Origin: an uncultured Roseovarius sp.
GTDB lineage: Bacteria > Pseudomonadota > Alphaproteobacteria > Rhodobacterales > Rhodobacteraceae
Assembly: GCF_947489715.1 (NCBI RefSeq)
Contig: NZ_CANLER010000001.1
Span: forward strand, 930,001 to 994,000
Direction of reading: 5' to 3'
DNA length: 64,000 nt
Shown: positions 28,247 through 36,853 of the stretch, piece after piece
Position numbering within the stretch: the first letter of the stretch is position 1
How the letters are laid out: every line of letters begins with the position of its first letter
The notes under the pieces: generated by a model
Told to the model about the DNA's origin: nothing
Seen by the model: the letters and a program-made list of their open reading frames with translations, nothing else
Databases searched by the model: none
Translations under genes and position numbers: made by a program

Positions 28247-28323
28247 TGGCGCGGTTGACGGGGCTCGAACCCGCGACCCCCGGCGTGACAGGCCGGTACT
28301 CTAACCAACTGAGCTACAACCGC
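28247..28323 (-). tRNA. tRNA-Asp(GTC), copy 2
   Basis: Identical in all 77 bases to the downstream copy, with anticodon GTC, discriminator G and an encoded CCA. On the minus strand this copy is transcribed first. The 33-base spacer between the copies contains a perfect 12-base palindrome, CTGACGCGTCAG, at 28215-28226. Confidence 0.97.
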
Positions 28324-28452
28324 TCACTGCCCGCCCGATCCTCTGGGCGTTGGACCCGTCTCATATGCCGGGGCACCGGCCCCGTCAAGCGGCAGAAAGA
28401 TGAATTTTGGGCTTTCTTCACGGATACGGTCCGGGTGGACCGTCATCGGGCC

Positions 28453-28689
28453 TCAGTGCAGATCGGCAAAGGCGTCCTTCATCAGCCGAAGACCGCCCAT
28501 CGCGTCAAATATCTTCAGAAGCTCTGCCTTGCAGGCATTGTCGTCGCAGTCGATGGCCCATTGCAGTACCATCACCGCCTCGGCCGGGCGCAATTGCGCG
28601 TCCCGATCCTCGTCCATTTTTTGTCGAATGGCGGAGAGAAGCTCGTGCTTCTTTCCACCATTCCGCGCCAACCCACTCGCCATACTCAT
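28453..28689 (-). CDS. Small hypothetical protein (78 aa)
   Basis: A 78-residue frame from the ATG at 28689 (MSMASGLARNGGKKHELLSA), or 76 residues from a second ATG at 28683 with GGA at better spacing. The product is charged and helical, with two cysteines (DCDDNAC), and has no membrane segment. It is divergent from the HTH regulator, with about 96 bases between the starts. A real gene is plausible because it fills the space and has protein-like composition, but no family is recognised. Confidence 0.5.
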   Translation of the reverse strand: MSMASGLARNGGKKHELLSAIRQKMDEDRDAQLRPAEAVMVLQWAIDCDDNACKAELLKIFDAMGGLRLMKDAFADLH

Positions 28690-28721
28690 TCCACTTAAAC
28701 TTGCGCGACGCCGCAATCTAT

Positions 28722-28751
28722 TTGACTTATTCGGGTATTTGTCAATATAAG
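28722..28751 (+). promoter_or_regulatory. Sigma-70-type promoter of the HTH regulator
   Basis: TTGACT and TATAAG are separated by 18 bases in a locally AT-rich stretch 35 bases before the GTG of the regulator. TTGAC and GTCAA within it form an inverted pair overlapping the -35 box and the spacer, which could serve as an operator for self-control (inference). Confidence 0.55.
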
Positions 28752-28785
28752 TTACTGTCTATCCGGAATTTAGGACCATTAACCA

Positions 28786-29514
28786 GTGACCGACCTGCAC
28801 GAGCGCCTGAAAACGCTGATTAAAAATTCTGACTACGATTACAAAAGCTTATCTCTCGAGATTGGCCAAGGTGAGCGGTATATTTCCAACCTGCTCTCAA
28901 CGAAAAGTGATCCGGGTTTCACAAGTGTCATAAAAATTTGCGCCTCGCTGGGGGTCACCCCGAACCAAATCGCGGGCCTCAACGATCAACTGAAGCTGGT
29001 CAATGATGACATCGACAACCGAATCGTTTCAGCCCATGCCGAACGCATCCTCACATCGGTCACGCGCGAGGCGCATCGCAAACTCTCGGCCCGCGGCACC
29101 GGCCCGCTGATCGACGATGTGCTGACCTGGTGGCACCAGCAACACGGCGTGCTCAGCAATTTCGACCGGCTGTCGGAACATGTCGACCTCTATCACGCGC
29201 CCGATGCCGATGCCCGCCTGCCCCAGCCCTACATGGTCGGCGAACAAAGCCTGGCGCGGGTGTCCTTCGGGGTGAAATCCGCCGAACATCTGGGCTATCT
29301 CTTCACCACCTTCGATCAGGGCCTGACCGAACAGGTGAAAATGGCCCATGTCGAGGCGACCAAGGGCGAACCGCAGCTTTCGATCCAGGAGATCGAGGTC
29401 AACCTGCCCAATCACAGCTTTCCGCTCAGGTTCAACTACAAGCGCCTGCTGCTGCCGGTGCGTGACATGCAGGGCAACCACTACGTGCTGAATTACTCAC
29501 AAGCTCTCGAGTGA
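28786..29514 (+). CDS. Helix-turn-helix transcriptional regulator
   Basis: A 242-residue protein starting at a GTG with AGGA about ten bases upstream. The N-terminal 60 residues form a Cro/C1-type helix-turn-helix (SLEIGQGERYISNLLSTKSDPGFTSVIKICASLGV). The remainder, about residues 80-242, is an unfamiliar sensor-like domain containing LTWWHQQHGVLSNFDRL and a beta-rich C-terminus; a PAS-like fold is possible. The base composition of the first 60 codons is lower in GC than the rest. Its 3' end overlaps the convergent GNAT-like gene by 18 bases. Target and ligand are unknown. Confidence 0.78.
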   Translation: MTDLHERLKTLIKNSDYDYKSLSLEIGQGERYISNLLSTKSDPGFTSVIKICASLGVTPNQIAGLNDQLKLVNDDIDNRIVSAHAERILTSVTREAHRKLSARGTGPLIDDVLTWWHQQHGVLSNFDRLSEHVDLYHAPDADARLPQPYMVGEQSLARVSFGVKSAEHLGYLFTTFDQGLTEQVKMAHVEATKGEPQLSIQEIEVNLPNHSFPLRFNYKRLLLPVRDMQGNHYVLNYSQALE

Positions 29515-30183
29515 TCCCGCGTAATGCGCCATCATGTGGCTGAGGTTATCTTCGGACACCGCCACCAGCCATTCCGAACTGCCGCGTCCCGGCGGGGCCG
29601 GTTCCGACCAGCGCGCCACGCCGGGGATCTGGATTGAAAATCCGTAATTCGTGGCAAAGCCCAGTTTGACATCCCGGTCGCGCATCATCGCATAGGTCCA
29701 GTCGATCGGCCATTTGGTGGCGATGGTCGTGTGCAAGAGCATCATGAAATAGCGCAGCTTCTGCCGTGACCCGCGAAACCCCGGGCGCATGAACAGCTCC
29801 CCGATATAGGCCATCCGACCGTGGAAATTCGGCGGCAGCGCATCGGTGAAACTCAGGATCGTATCGCTGCGCTGCTGCGGATAATGGCGGCGCATGGTGC
29901 GGATCATGTAATCGCCCATCTTCTCGCGTCCGATATCGTCATAGCGCACCGAGACGGACGCGGAATATTCCCCGTCCTCGCGCATGAACAGCCAGAACCC
30001 GCTTTCCTCGGTGAAATCGTTATAGTCGCTGGACAGTTTCGGCGTGAGACCGGGTTTGCCCATATCATCGGTCAGTTCCTTGGCATAGGCAAAGTCACTG
30101 ATCATCTCGACGGTCACACCAATCTCGGCCAAAGCGCCAAGGCACTCCCCGCCGACCGTGATCAAGTCCAACGCATTTTTCAT
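29497..30183 (-). CDS. Hypothetical protein, diverged GNAT-like
   Basis: A 228-residue soluble protein. The second half reads like a GNAT core: AYIGELFMRPGFRGSRQKLRY resembles the strand and pyrophosphate loop of motif A, followed by a helix and by YAMMRDRDVKLGFATNYGF, where GNATs have the final Tyr-Gly-Phe. Motif A lacks the strict Q/RxxGxG/A. The N-terminal third has no recognisable features. No exact family is assigned. It is convergent with the HTH regulator and overlaps it by 18 bases. Confidence 0.65.
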   Translation of the reverse strand: MKNALDLITVGGECLGALAEIGVTVEMISDFAYAKELTDDMGKPGLTPKLSSDYNDFTEESGFWLFMREDGEYSASVSVRYDDIGREKMGDYMIRTMRRHYPQQRSDTILSFTDALPPNFHGRMAYIGELFMRPGFRGSRQKLRYFMMLLHTTIATKWPIDWTYAMMRDRDVKLGFATNYGFSIQIPGVARWSEPAPPGRGSSEWLVAVSEDNLSHMMAHYAGSLESL

Positions 30184-30452
30184 TGCCCCATCCTGGTACT
30201 TGCCTGCCTCATGCCCGTTGCGATCCTCTTTGGGACCTGCGGGTCTATGCTTTGTCTCTCTACATTTTAGCAGAGAACGCCTCAGGTCAGTTGAATCACG
30301 CCCACCCCGCTTTGGGCAAGCTGCAATTGGGCTGAAATACCAATTTTACAGGCAGTTTGCACGTCATGCGTGCGAATATGCATCTAATTTCTCGCCTTGA
30401 TGGTCCGAGTCCTGAATAGAGGATCAAACCAGCCCGTCAGGCGCTGAAAAGA

Positions 30453-30707
30453 TCAGGCACGCGTCCACCGCGGCACCCGGAATTTCACGTTCGGAAAAAA
30501 CAATTTGGTGGTCAGCATCGACGCCGGTGGACAGGCGCAGGACATGAAAAACCACTTGTGACCCAGATCCGCAATTGGCAACCCGAACTCTTCTTCCTGA
30601 AAGCCTTGCCAGATCCCCATGGCGTAAATGCCGGTGCCAATGCCTGCTAAAATCCAGAAAACGCCCAGCAGGCCGAGGTTCAGATAGGGGGTGAAAATGT
30701 CGATCAT
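30453..30707 (-). CDS. Small membrane protein (84 aa)
   Basis: An ATG at 30707 with GGAG nine bases upstream opens an 84-residue frame. It begins MIDIFTPYLNLGLLGVFWIL and has one clear membrane helix at about residues 9-29. The C-terminal half contains HKWFFMSCACPP with two close cysteines and a basic ending, FRVPRWTRA. No family is recognised. It stands in a 670-base region otherwise free of recognisable genes, and the 269 bases downstream to 30184 hold nothing I can name. Confidence 0.5.
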   Translation of the reverse strand: MIDIFTPYLNLGLLGVFWILAGIGTGIYAMGIWQGFQEEEFGLPIADLGHKWFFMSCACPPASMLTTKLFFPNVKFRVPRWTRA

Positions 30708-30855
30708 GCCAAGGCTCCGATGCTGGGGCGCGAAAAACGCCCACTCATGGGTGGCACCCTAGGGCTTCCCTCCTTGATCACTTCTTTGCAGATCGTACGG
30801 TGGCGTTAAGGACGTGTTACGCCGCCCCTTGCCCGGCACCAACCGCGCCGAGCCG

Positions 30856-32301
30856 TCAAAGGTGCAGGGAGTCGCCCTGATGCACCAGCTCATGCTCCTG
30901 CTGACGCTTGAACATTTCCTTTTGCCGCAGAATGCGCGCCTCATCGGCAAAGGGTTTCAGCCGCACCGTGATCCAGATCGAGATCAGCGCGAACACCACC
31001 GCCCCCAGCAGGAACCCATAGGCCACGCCCCAGACCCCCATCACATATTCGCCAACCGCCACGAAGGGCAGAATGCCAAGCGTATTGCGCGCCCAGTTCA
31101 GGATCGGCGAATAGCCGGGATAGCCCAGATTGTTGAACGCCGCGTTCGAGATGAAGATCGCCCCGTTGAAAAATGAGATCAGCGCCAGTGGGCCACAGTA
31201 GAAATACAGGATTTCGCGGGTCAGCCCCTCGGCCCCGAAGGCATCGGCGATGGGCGCGCGAAAAAGATAAAGCACCAGCGTGATCCCGATCACATAGGCC
31301 GCCAAAAACTTGAGCGCGTCGAAATAGGCGGATCTGGCGCGGTCGGCACGCCCGGCCCCGAAATTCTGTCCGATGATCGGCCCAATGGAGCCGCAAAGCG
31401 CGTTGACCACGGAAAAAACGACCGGTGCCAGCCGTCCGATCACCGCCAGCCCTGCCACCGCCTCGGGGCCGAACTTGGCGATATAGCGCATGATGATGGC
31501 CTGCCCCACCGGTGCCGCGATCGAGGAGGCGACCGCCGGCACCGCGAACCGGGCAATCCTAGGGGCATCGCCCCGAAACGCGGCCCACCCGATCCGACTG
31601 AACCCGCGCCGCATCACCGCCGAGGCATAGATTGCCAGGCCACAGGTTGCGACCCGCGCCATCACCGTCGCCGCCGCCGCCCCTTCTAGGCCCAGATCGA
31701 AGCCGAAGATCAGGATCGGATCCATGATCAGATTGACCAGCGCCCCCGCCAGCGACGGGTACATCGACCATTTCGCCACGCCGCGCGACCGCAGCACCGC
31801 AATCGCCGTCATCGAAACGCCGGAAAAGCAGGTCGCGGGCAGGATAATGACCAGATAGCTCTGCGCCATCACCGATACATCACCCCGCGCCCCGATGAGA
31901 TGCAGAAGATCCGGCAGGTACGGGATCATCGCAATCGGCACAAGAATGCCCATGCCAATCGCGATCAGCGCCGCGGTGGTGGCAATCTCGCGCGCCCGGT
32001 CCTTGCGCTTTTCACCCACCGCCATCGCCACCAGCGCACCCGAGGCGATCGACAGGCCCAGGTTGATGGTGCTGACAAAGAACAAAACGGTGCTGCCATA
32101 CCCGGCAGCGGCGGCCATTTCCTTATGGCCCAGCATCGAAATGAACAGAATATCAAAGAGATCGACAAGATAGATCGCCATGATGCCGACGCTCGATGTC
32201 AAGGACATCACCGCGACATGGCGCATCAGACTGCCGTCCGTAAATTGTCTGTCACCCCCCCGAGCCACAACATTTCCCCATTCATTCAGCGGCTTATTCA
32301 A
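30856..32301 (-). CDS. MATE family efflux transporter
   Basis: A 481-residue membrane protein with about twelve hydrophobic segments arranged as two related halves, as in multidrug and toxic compound extrusion transporters that exchange organic cations for Na+ or H+. Typical features are LVDLFDILFISMLGHKEMAA in the first helix pair, PSLAGALVNLIMDPILIFGF and the IIGQNFGAGRADRA block in the second half. The C-terminal 30 residues are hydrophilic. The substrate is unknown, and it is not part of an obvious operon. Confidence 0.92.
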   Translation of the reverse strand: MNKPLNEWGNVVARGGDRQFTDGSLMRHVAVMSLTSSVGIMAIYLVDLFDILFISMLGHKEMAAAAGYGSTVLFFVSTINLGLSIASGALVAMAVGEKRKDRAREIATTAALIAIGMGILVPIAMIPYLPDLLHLIGARGDVSVMAQSYLVIILPATCFSGVSMTAIAVLRSRGVAKWSMYPSLAGALVNLIMDPILIFGFDLGLEGAAAATVMARVATCGLAIYASAVMRRGFSRIGWAAFRGDAPRIARFAVPAVASSIAAPVGQAIIMRYIAKFGPEAVAGLAVIGRLAPVVFSVVNALCGSIGPIIGQNFGAGRADRARSAYFDALKFLAAYVIGITLVLYLFRAPIADAFGAEGLTREILYFYCGPLALISFFNGAIFISNAAFNNLGYPGYSPILNWARNTLGILPFVAVGEYVMGVWGVAYGFLLGAVVFALISIWITVRLKPFADEARILRQKEMFKRQQEHELVHQGDSLHL

Positions 32302-32459
32302 AGCTCTTTACAGATATGAATATCTTGCAATGGCGCGATACTACGTCAGGACAACGGCCTGTCGATAGCTAATTTATGTTTCAATGCAGCTTATGTCTCC
32401 CGGTCATCATGTGCCGACACGCGCCTGATGTCCGCAGATCAGGGTGCCGCTTAGGAGAA

Positions 32460-32535
<76 letters not shown>

Positions 32536-32590
32536 GACCGGCGCTTATTGCCCCAGAATTGTGGCCTGCGCAACCCCCTCTTGCGCCCTC

Positions 32591-33151
32591 TCAAGACAGA
32601 ATTTTTTCCGCGCCGTTTTCCAGCACATAGACACAGCCCTGGCGATTGCTCAGCGCCGTCATCCCGGCCTGATCCAGCCCGCAGACCTGCCCGCGCAGCA
32701 CCTTGCCCAGAATTCCGTGCGACACGATGATGCTCGGGCCGCTCAGCGTGTCAAGAAAGCCGCTCACACGCGCTTGCAGCGCCGCCATCCCTTCCCCGCC
32801 AGGGGCCGAGGCATAGGTCTCGATATCCGAATTGGCCTGGTCGATCTCAGATCGCAGCTTGCCCTCCCACTCTCCGGTATTGATCTCGGCCAGGCGCTCA
32901 TCCAGTTCAAATCCATACCCGTTCAGCGCAATCCGTGCGGTTTCCTGCGCGCGCCCCTGGGGCGAGGCATAGATGCCCCCCGGCCCGGCCAATACCTCTT
33001 CGATATAAGGCGCGATCAGATCAGCCTGCTTATGCGCATCCGCTATGCCCTGCGCCGTCAGGTCCGAATTCAGGCGCCCCTGAATGCGCCCGACGGCGTT
33101 CCATTCGGTCTGCCCGTGCCGCAGAAACCAGATTTTCGGAAAATTTGCCAT
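32591..33151 (-). CDS. Histidine phosphatase family protein
   Basis: A 186-residue phosphoglycerate-mutase-like phosphatase. The phosphorylated His lies in FLRHGQTEWN at residues 9-18, the second pocket arginine in SPQGRAQETA, a Glu in INTGEWEG and the second His in IIVSHG. Residue order and length fit the small broad-specificity (CobC/GpmB-like) group; no cobalamin genes are adjacent. It sits between two tRNA-Val genes on the same strand. Confidence 0.88.
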   Translation of the reverse strand: MANFPKIWFLRHGQTEWNAVGRIQGRLNSDLTAQGIADAHKQADLIAPYIEEVLAGPGGIYASPQGRAQETARIALNGYGFELDERLAEINTGEWEGKLRSEIDQANSDIETYASAPGGEGMAALQARVSGFLDTLSGPSIIVSHGILGKVLRGQVCGLDQAGMTALSNRQGCVYVLENGAEKILS

Positions 33152-33180
33152 CGAACACGCACCGCCAGATCAATAAAAAA

Positions 33181-33255
33181 TGGTGGGTGATAAGGGATTT
33201 GAACCCCTGACATCTTCGATGTGAACGAAGCGCTCTACCACTGAGCTAATCACCC
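33181..33255 (-). tRNA. tRNA-Val(CAC)
   Basis: A 75-base gene with encoded CCA. The acceptor stem is identical to that of the TAC isoacceptor (GGGTGAT/ATCACCC), the anticodon loop is TTCACAT (anticodon CAC) and the T-arm reads GGGGTTCAAATCCC. It begins 19 bases after the stop of the HU-like gene on the same strand. Confidence 0.96.
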
Positions 33256-33274
33256 GTCGGGCCGGTATCTAGCC

Positions 33275-33811
33275 TCACTCGGCGGCGTCTGCAACCGTAT
33301 CCTGGGTCGGTGATGCCGAGGTTTTCGTTGGCTTGCTCTGACGGATCTTGGCCACGATAATGCGTGCCGATGTCGTCTCTTTGGTGCGGTTGTATTTCAA
33401 CTTACCCAACGGTTGCAGGTTCAGCTCACGCCCCTTGGCAAGGGTCTCGCCCAGAACTTCCAGCAGCGCCTCGACCACCGGTTTGGCGTACTTTTTCTTG
33501 ATGTCACTCTTGGCCACGACCAGGTCAATCAGCTCGCGCTTTTTCAGTTCAACCGGCAATCCGATTTCGGGCTTTTTCGACATGTCCGGCGCCGGGATCT
33601 TGCTGGTCGACGCTTTCGCATCCCGTGCCGCCGCCACGCTGGCCGCTGTTACCGGTTTGGAAACAGTGCCGGTCTTGGCTGCCGTCGCCCGCGCCTTGGG
33701 CGGTTTCGGCCCCGCAAGGCGCGATTTCGGTTTTGCTGCTGCTTTCGCTTTGGATTTGGTCGCTGTCTTGCCGGTGGTCTTTGATGTGCTCGATGTCGAT
33801 TTAGCGCTCAT
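33275..33811 (-). CDS. HU-like protein with histone-H1-like N-terminal tail
   Basis: A 178-residue basic protein. Residues 1-80 are a low-complexity tail rich in Lys, Ala, Ser, Thr and Pro with 16 lysines, like histone H1 tails. Residues 88-158 resemble the HU/IHF core: KKRELIDLVVAKSDIKKKYAKP and VVEALLEVLGETLAKGRELNL match the two N-terminal helices, and LQPLGKLKYNR takes the place of the GFGTF strand. The stretch after it is about 20 residues, where HU has about 40, so the RNPxTG arm that grips DNA seems to be missing. The ATG at 33811 has GAGG six bases upstream. Probably nucleoid-associated; the exact DNA contact mode is unclear. Confidence 0.82.
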   Translation of the reverse strand: MSAKSTSSTSKTTGKTATKSKAKAAAKPKSRLAGPKPPKARATAAKTGTVSKPVTAASVAAARDAKASTSKIPAPDMSKKPEIGLPVELKKRELIDLVVAKSDIKKKYAKPVVEALLEVLGETLAKGRELNLQPLGKLKYNRTKETTSARIIVAKIRQSKPTKTSASPTQDTVADAAE

Positions 33812-34020
33812 GACGGGCCTCATTGTTTTTCCCTTGGAAACATTTCTAAGCAGATCGCGCCCACATTGCCAGCGATGTGTTCATTGGTCCCTCCGCACTC
33901 CACGGCATTTCAGTCGGTGTATCTGAACAACATCTCATGCTCGGACCCGGCGCATTTGGGTTAGGACGTGATTGTGCAGATCAACGTTTTGTCAGGGGTA
34001 AAAACGGCCCACGGGCGCGG

Positions 34021-34052
34021 TACGTACATAATCCGCGTACATTGTGTACGTA
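34021..34052. promoter_or_regulatory. GTAC-rich palindromic cluster
   Basis: CGTACA and TGTACG are perfect arms around TTG at 34036-34050, and a further TACGTACA at 34021-34028 pairs with TGTACGTA at the right end. The cluster lies in the 271-base gap between the end of lpxB and the HU-like gene, about 210 bases upstream of the latter. A transcription-factor site is possible; a hairpin function is less likely because no T-run follows. Confidence 0.35.
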
Positions 34053-34082
34053 GTTGACTCAATTCTCATATTGCCCGTCGGC

Positions 34083-35234
34083 TCACGGCATCCGGTTCAG
34101 AACCGCCTTGGCCGCACGCAGCCCTGGTGCCTCGCCACCCTTGCCCAGACGATCCATCGTCAAACGCATAGCAGCGATCTGATCGCCCGGGTTTTCCATC
34201 AATTCCAATAGCTTGGGGGAAATTATATCAGCCTGACAGTCCTTTCCAAGGCATTCAGGAACCGCCCGCGTGTCGCTCACCAGATTGACCAGTGTCAGCG
34301 TGTCCACTCTCAGCATCCGCGATATCAGCGCCCGGCTTATCCAGTTCATATCATAGGCAATCACCATCGGTGTTTCCGCCGCGGCCAGCTCCAGCGAGAC
34401 CGTGCCAGACGCCGCCAAAGCCCAATCCGCAAGCCTGAAAGATGACGCCTTTTCAATAGCATATTCCTCACTCTTCATCTCTCTTGGATCAAGAATGATA
34501 GGCGCTTTCGGCCATTCCAGAGTATGTTGACGGACCATATCCGTCACCGTCGCCGTTGTCGGCAGTACCAGTTGAATCTCTGGATGGTGCTCCAACACCT
34601 GCCGCAAGGTCTGGCCAAAAATCGGCGCCAGTCGCGAAACCTCTCCCCGGCGCGAGCCTGGCAAAACCAAAAGGACCGGGTTGTTCCCTATTTCATATTT
34701 TTCTTTGAAATCTGATACTTGATCATCTGTTGCAACCTGTTCTGACACCACCGGGTGCCCAACGAAATCACAATCCATCCCGGCGGATGCCATATATGGT
34801 GGCTCAAACGGCAACAGGGCCAGCACATGGTCGATGACTTTTGCCATCTTAATCGCACGCCCCGGCCGCCAGGCCCAGACACTTGGCGCCACGTAATGAA
34901 CTGTTCTGATTGAACTTTTCGCCTTTACCAGCTTGGCGACCCGTAGGCTGAAATCAGGGCTGTCAATGGTGATCAGCACATCCGGTTGTGTGGCCAGAAC
35001 AGCCTCTGCGGTTTGATGTAATCTCCGTCTAAGCTGCGGATATTTAGGCAAAATTTCTGCCAACCCCATGACGCTCAGCTCGTCCATCGGGAACAGGCTT
35101 TGCATCCCCTCGGCCTGCATCAACGGTCCGCCGACACCCAGAAATTCTACATCCTTCAGCGATTTCAGGCCAGCCATCAGGGCCGCACCCAGCCTGTCGC
35201 CCGAGGCTTCTCCGGCAACCAAAAAGACCCGCAT
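34083..35234 (-). CDS. lpxB: Lipid-A-disaccharide synthase
   Basis: A 383-residue GT19 glycosyltransferase that joins UDP-diacylglucosamine and lipid X to the lipid A disaccharide at the inner membrane. Hallmarks are FLVAGEASGDRLGAALM at the N-terminus, YVAPSVWAWRPGRA, LLVLPGSRRGEVSRL and the ASGTVSLELA loop. The ATG at 35234 shares its A with the lpxI stop (TGATG), so translation is coupled. A TTG one codon earlier is not used. It is the last gene of the envelope cluster. Confidence 0.95.
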   Translation of the reverse strand: MRVFLVAGEASGDRLGAALMAGLKSLKDVEFLGVGGPLMQAEGMQSLFPMDELSVMGLAEILPKYPQLRRRLHQTAEAVLATQPDVLITIDSPDFSLRVAKLVKAKSSIRTVHYVAPSVWAWRPGRAIKMAKVIDHVLALLPFEPPYMASAGMDCDFVGHPVVSEQVATDDQVSDFKEKYEIGNNPVLLVLPGSRRGEVSRLAPIFGQTLRQVLEHHPEIQLVLPTTATVTDMVRQHTLEWPKAPIILDPREMKSEEYAIEKASSFRLADWALAASGTVSLELAAAETPMVIAYDMNWISRALISRMLRVDTLTLVNLVSDTRAVPECLGKDCQADIISPKLLELMENPGDQIAAMRLTMDRLGKGGEAPGLRAAKAVLNRMP

Positions 35235-36040
35235 CAAAGCGTCCGTGCGGTTAGGAAAATCCCATTACCTTCAACCGCTTGCAGTGTTTTTTCTCGCTCC
35301 AGGATCATCACGCGACCGGCTTCGATTACCAGTCCGGCCAATCCCGCGACTGCCACCGCAGCCACCGTTTCCGGTCCGATGGCGGGCATATCCACCCGTA
35401 AATCCTGCCCCTGTTTGGCCGCCTTGACGTAAACACCCTTGTGTCCACGCCGTAATTTCTCTGGCGTTTCAGAGACATAGCGCAACAGGGCGTCCGTTCC
35501 TTGCAGGGTTTCGATACCCAGGCATTGCCCGCCGGCCACAACGCATCCCTGCCCTACGTCCAGTGGTGACAGCGCCTTGAGGATCGCGCACGCACGATCG
35601 GTATCTTCCAGTTCTTCAACGCCAGGCACCGGCCCAATCTGCAACCCATCTATCGCGGTCAGTTCCGGCAATAGCTCATGCGCTCCTATCACGGAAACGC
35701 CGGTTTCCTCAAATATCTCAATAACTTGCCTGAGCAACGCATCATCCCCGCCCTGCATCGCTGCCAAGAGCCGGGGCGCAACCGAGGTCATCACCGCATC
35801 AAACGCCGCCGGGTCCATCGCGGGCCGGTTCAGCGATCCGGCAAACACCAGTTGGTCAATTTCTGCAGCCTTCAAGGCGTCGAAAACACTGCCCAGATGC
35901 TCAATCGGAAATTCCTGGCTGTCCTGACCCAGACGGTGCGGCACACCTTTCAGCGTTATTTTCAGGGCCTCCGGGTAGGCCTGCGCGATTTGTACCGGCA
36001 ACGCGCCATCACAGGCCAGCATCGCCAGCTTGCCCGCCAT
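35234..36040 (-). CDS. lpxI: UDP-2,3-diacylglucosamine diphosphatase LpxI
   Basis: A 268-residue LpxI (DUF1009) protein, the alphaproteobacterial replacement for LpxH, which makes lipid X in lipid A synthesis. Typical blocks are QIGPVPGVEELEDTDRACAI, the GQGCVVAGGQCLGIETLQGTDALL stretch in the C-terminal domain and KQGQDLRVDMPAIGPETV. It starts four bases after the lpxA stop and overlaps lpxB by one base, placing it in the lpxA-lpxI-lpxB unit. Confidence 0.94.
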   Translation of the reverse strand: MAGKLAMLACDGALPVQIAQAYPEALKITLKGVPHRLGQDSQEFPIEHLGSVFDALKAAEIDQLVFAGSLNRPAMDPAAFDAVMTSVAPRLLAAMQGGDDALLRQVIEIFEETGVSVIGAHELLPELTAIDGLQIGPVPGVEELEDTDRACAILKALSPLDVGQGCVVAGGQCLGIETLQGTDALLRYVSETPEKLRRGHKGVYVKAAKQGQDLRVDMPAIGPETVAAVAVAGLAGLVIEAGRVMILEREKTLQAVEGNGIFLTARTL

Positions 36041-36044
36041 CGGC

Positions 36045-36848
36045 CTAACCCTGCCCCGGTGTCAGAAAGGAACGGTCCGTCGCACTGGTAACAAATTCAA
36101 CGATTTTACGGACGTAGTCGCTCTCGGTCTCTTCCCCCAGACGCCGCGCGCGATCCTGAAAGGCGCCGTCCCCCTGCGCCAGCATCTGAAATGCCGCCCG
36201 CAGCGCTGTAATGTCCGAACGCGCGACACCGCGCCGCTTGAGGCCGACCAGATTAAGCCCATCCAACGCCCCGCGGGGGGCCTGAACAAGGCCATAGGGG
36301 ATTACGTCGTTGGTGACCATGGTAACAGCCCCAATGATGGCCCCTTCGCCGATCCGAACCCATTGATGCACGCCAGACAGCCCGCCGATGATAACGTCGT
36401 CGCCAATCACGCAATGTCCGGCAAGTGCAGCATTATTCACGATGATCACACGGTCGCCTATAATCACGTCATGGGCCACATGACACCCGGCCATGAACAG
36501 CCCATCATTGCCAACCCGCGTCTCACCGCCGCCGCCGCCAGTGCCCGTATTCATCGTCACGTGTTCGCGAATGCGATTACGCGCCCCAACGACCAAACGG
36601 GTTTTTTCGCCTTTGAATTTAAGGTCTTGCGGTACTTCGCCAATGCAGGAAAACGGGAAAACGACAGTCTCGGCGCCGATCTCTGTCGCGCCGGTCACGA
36701 CCACATGAGATTTCAGAACCACGCCGTCGCCCAGACGCACTTCGGCGCCAATGTGGCAAAATGGACCGATCTGAGCGCCTTGCCCCAGTTCCGCACCAGG
36801 CTCGACCACAGCGGAGGCATGAATGAACGTCTCGGTTTGGTCCGGCAT
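36045..36848 (-). CDS. lpxA: UDP-N-acetylglucosamine acyltransferase
   Basis: A 267-residue left-handed parallel beta-helix acyltransferase for the first step of lipid A synthesis. Hexapeptide repeats run through about residues 5-190 (IGPFCHIGAEVRLGDGVVL and onward), with the catalytic His in GHCVIGDDVIIGG or MAGCHVAHD and the C-terminal helical region from GLKRRGVARSDI. The ATG at 36848 starts five bases after the fabZ stop and gives MPDQTETFIHASAVVEPG, the usual opening; a GTG three codons earlier overlaps that stop. Confidence 0.95.
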   Translation of the reverse strand: MPDQTETFIHASAVVEPGAELGQGAQIGPFCHIGAEVRLGDGVVLKSHVVVTGATEIGAETVVFPFSCIGEVPQDLKFKGEKTRLVVGARNRIREHVTMNTGTGGGGGETRVGNDGLFMAGCHVAHDVIIGDRVIIVNNAALAGHCVIGDDVIIGGLSGVHQWVRIGEGAIIGAVTMVTNDVIPYGLVQAPRGALDGLNLVGLKRRGVARSDITALRAAFQMLAQGDGAFQDRARRLGEETESDYVRKIVEFVTSATDRSFLTPGQG

Positions 36849-36853
36849 ATTCT

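Noticed and set aside
28137..28323. CRISPR-like or mobile-element direct repeat
   Set aside because: The repeated unit is a tRNA-Asp gene with complete cloverleaf and CCA.
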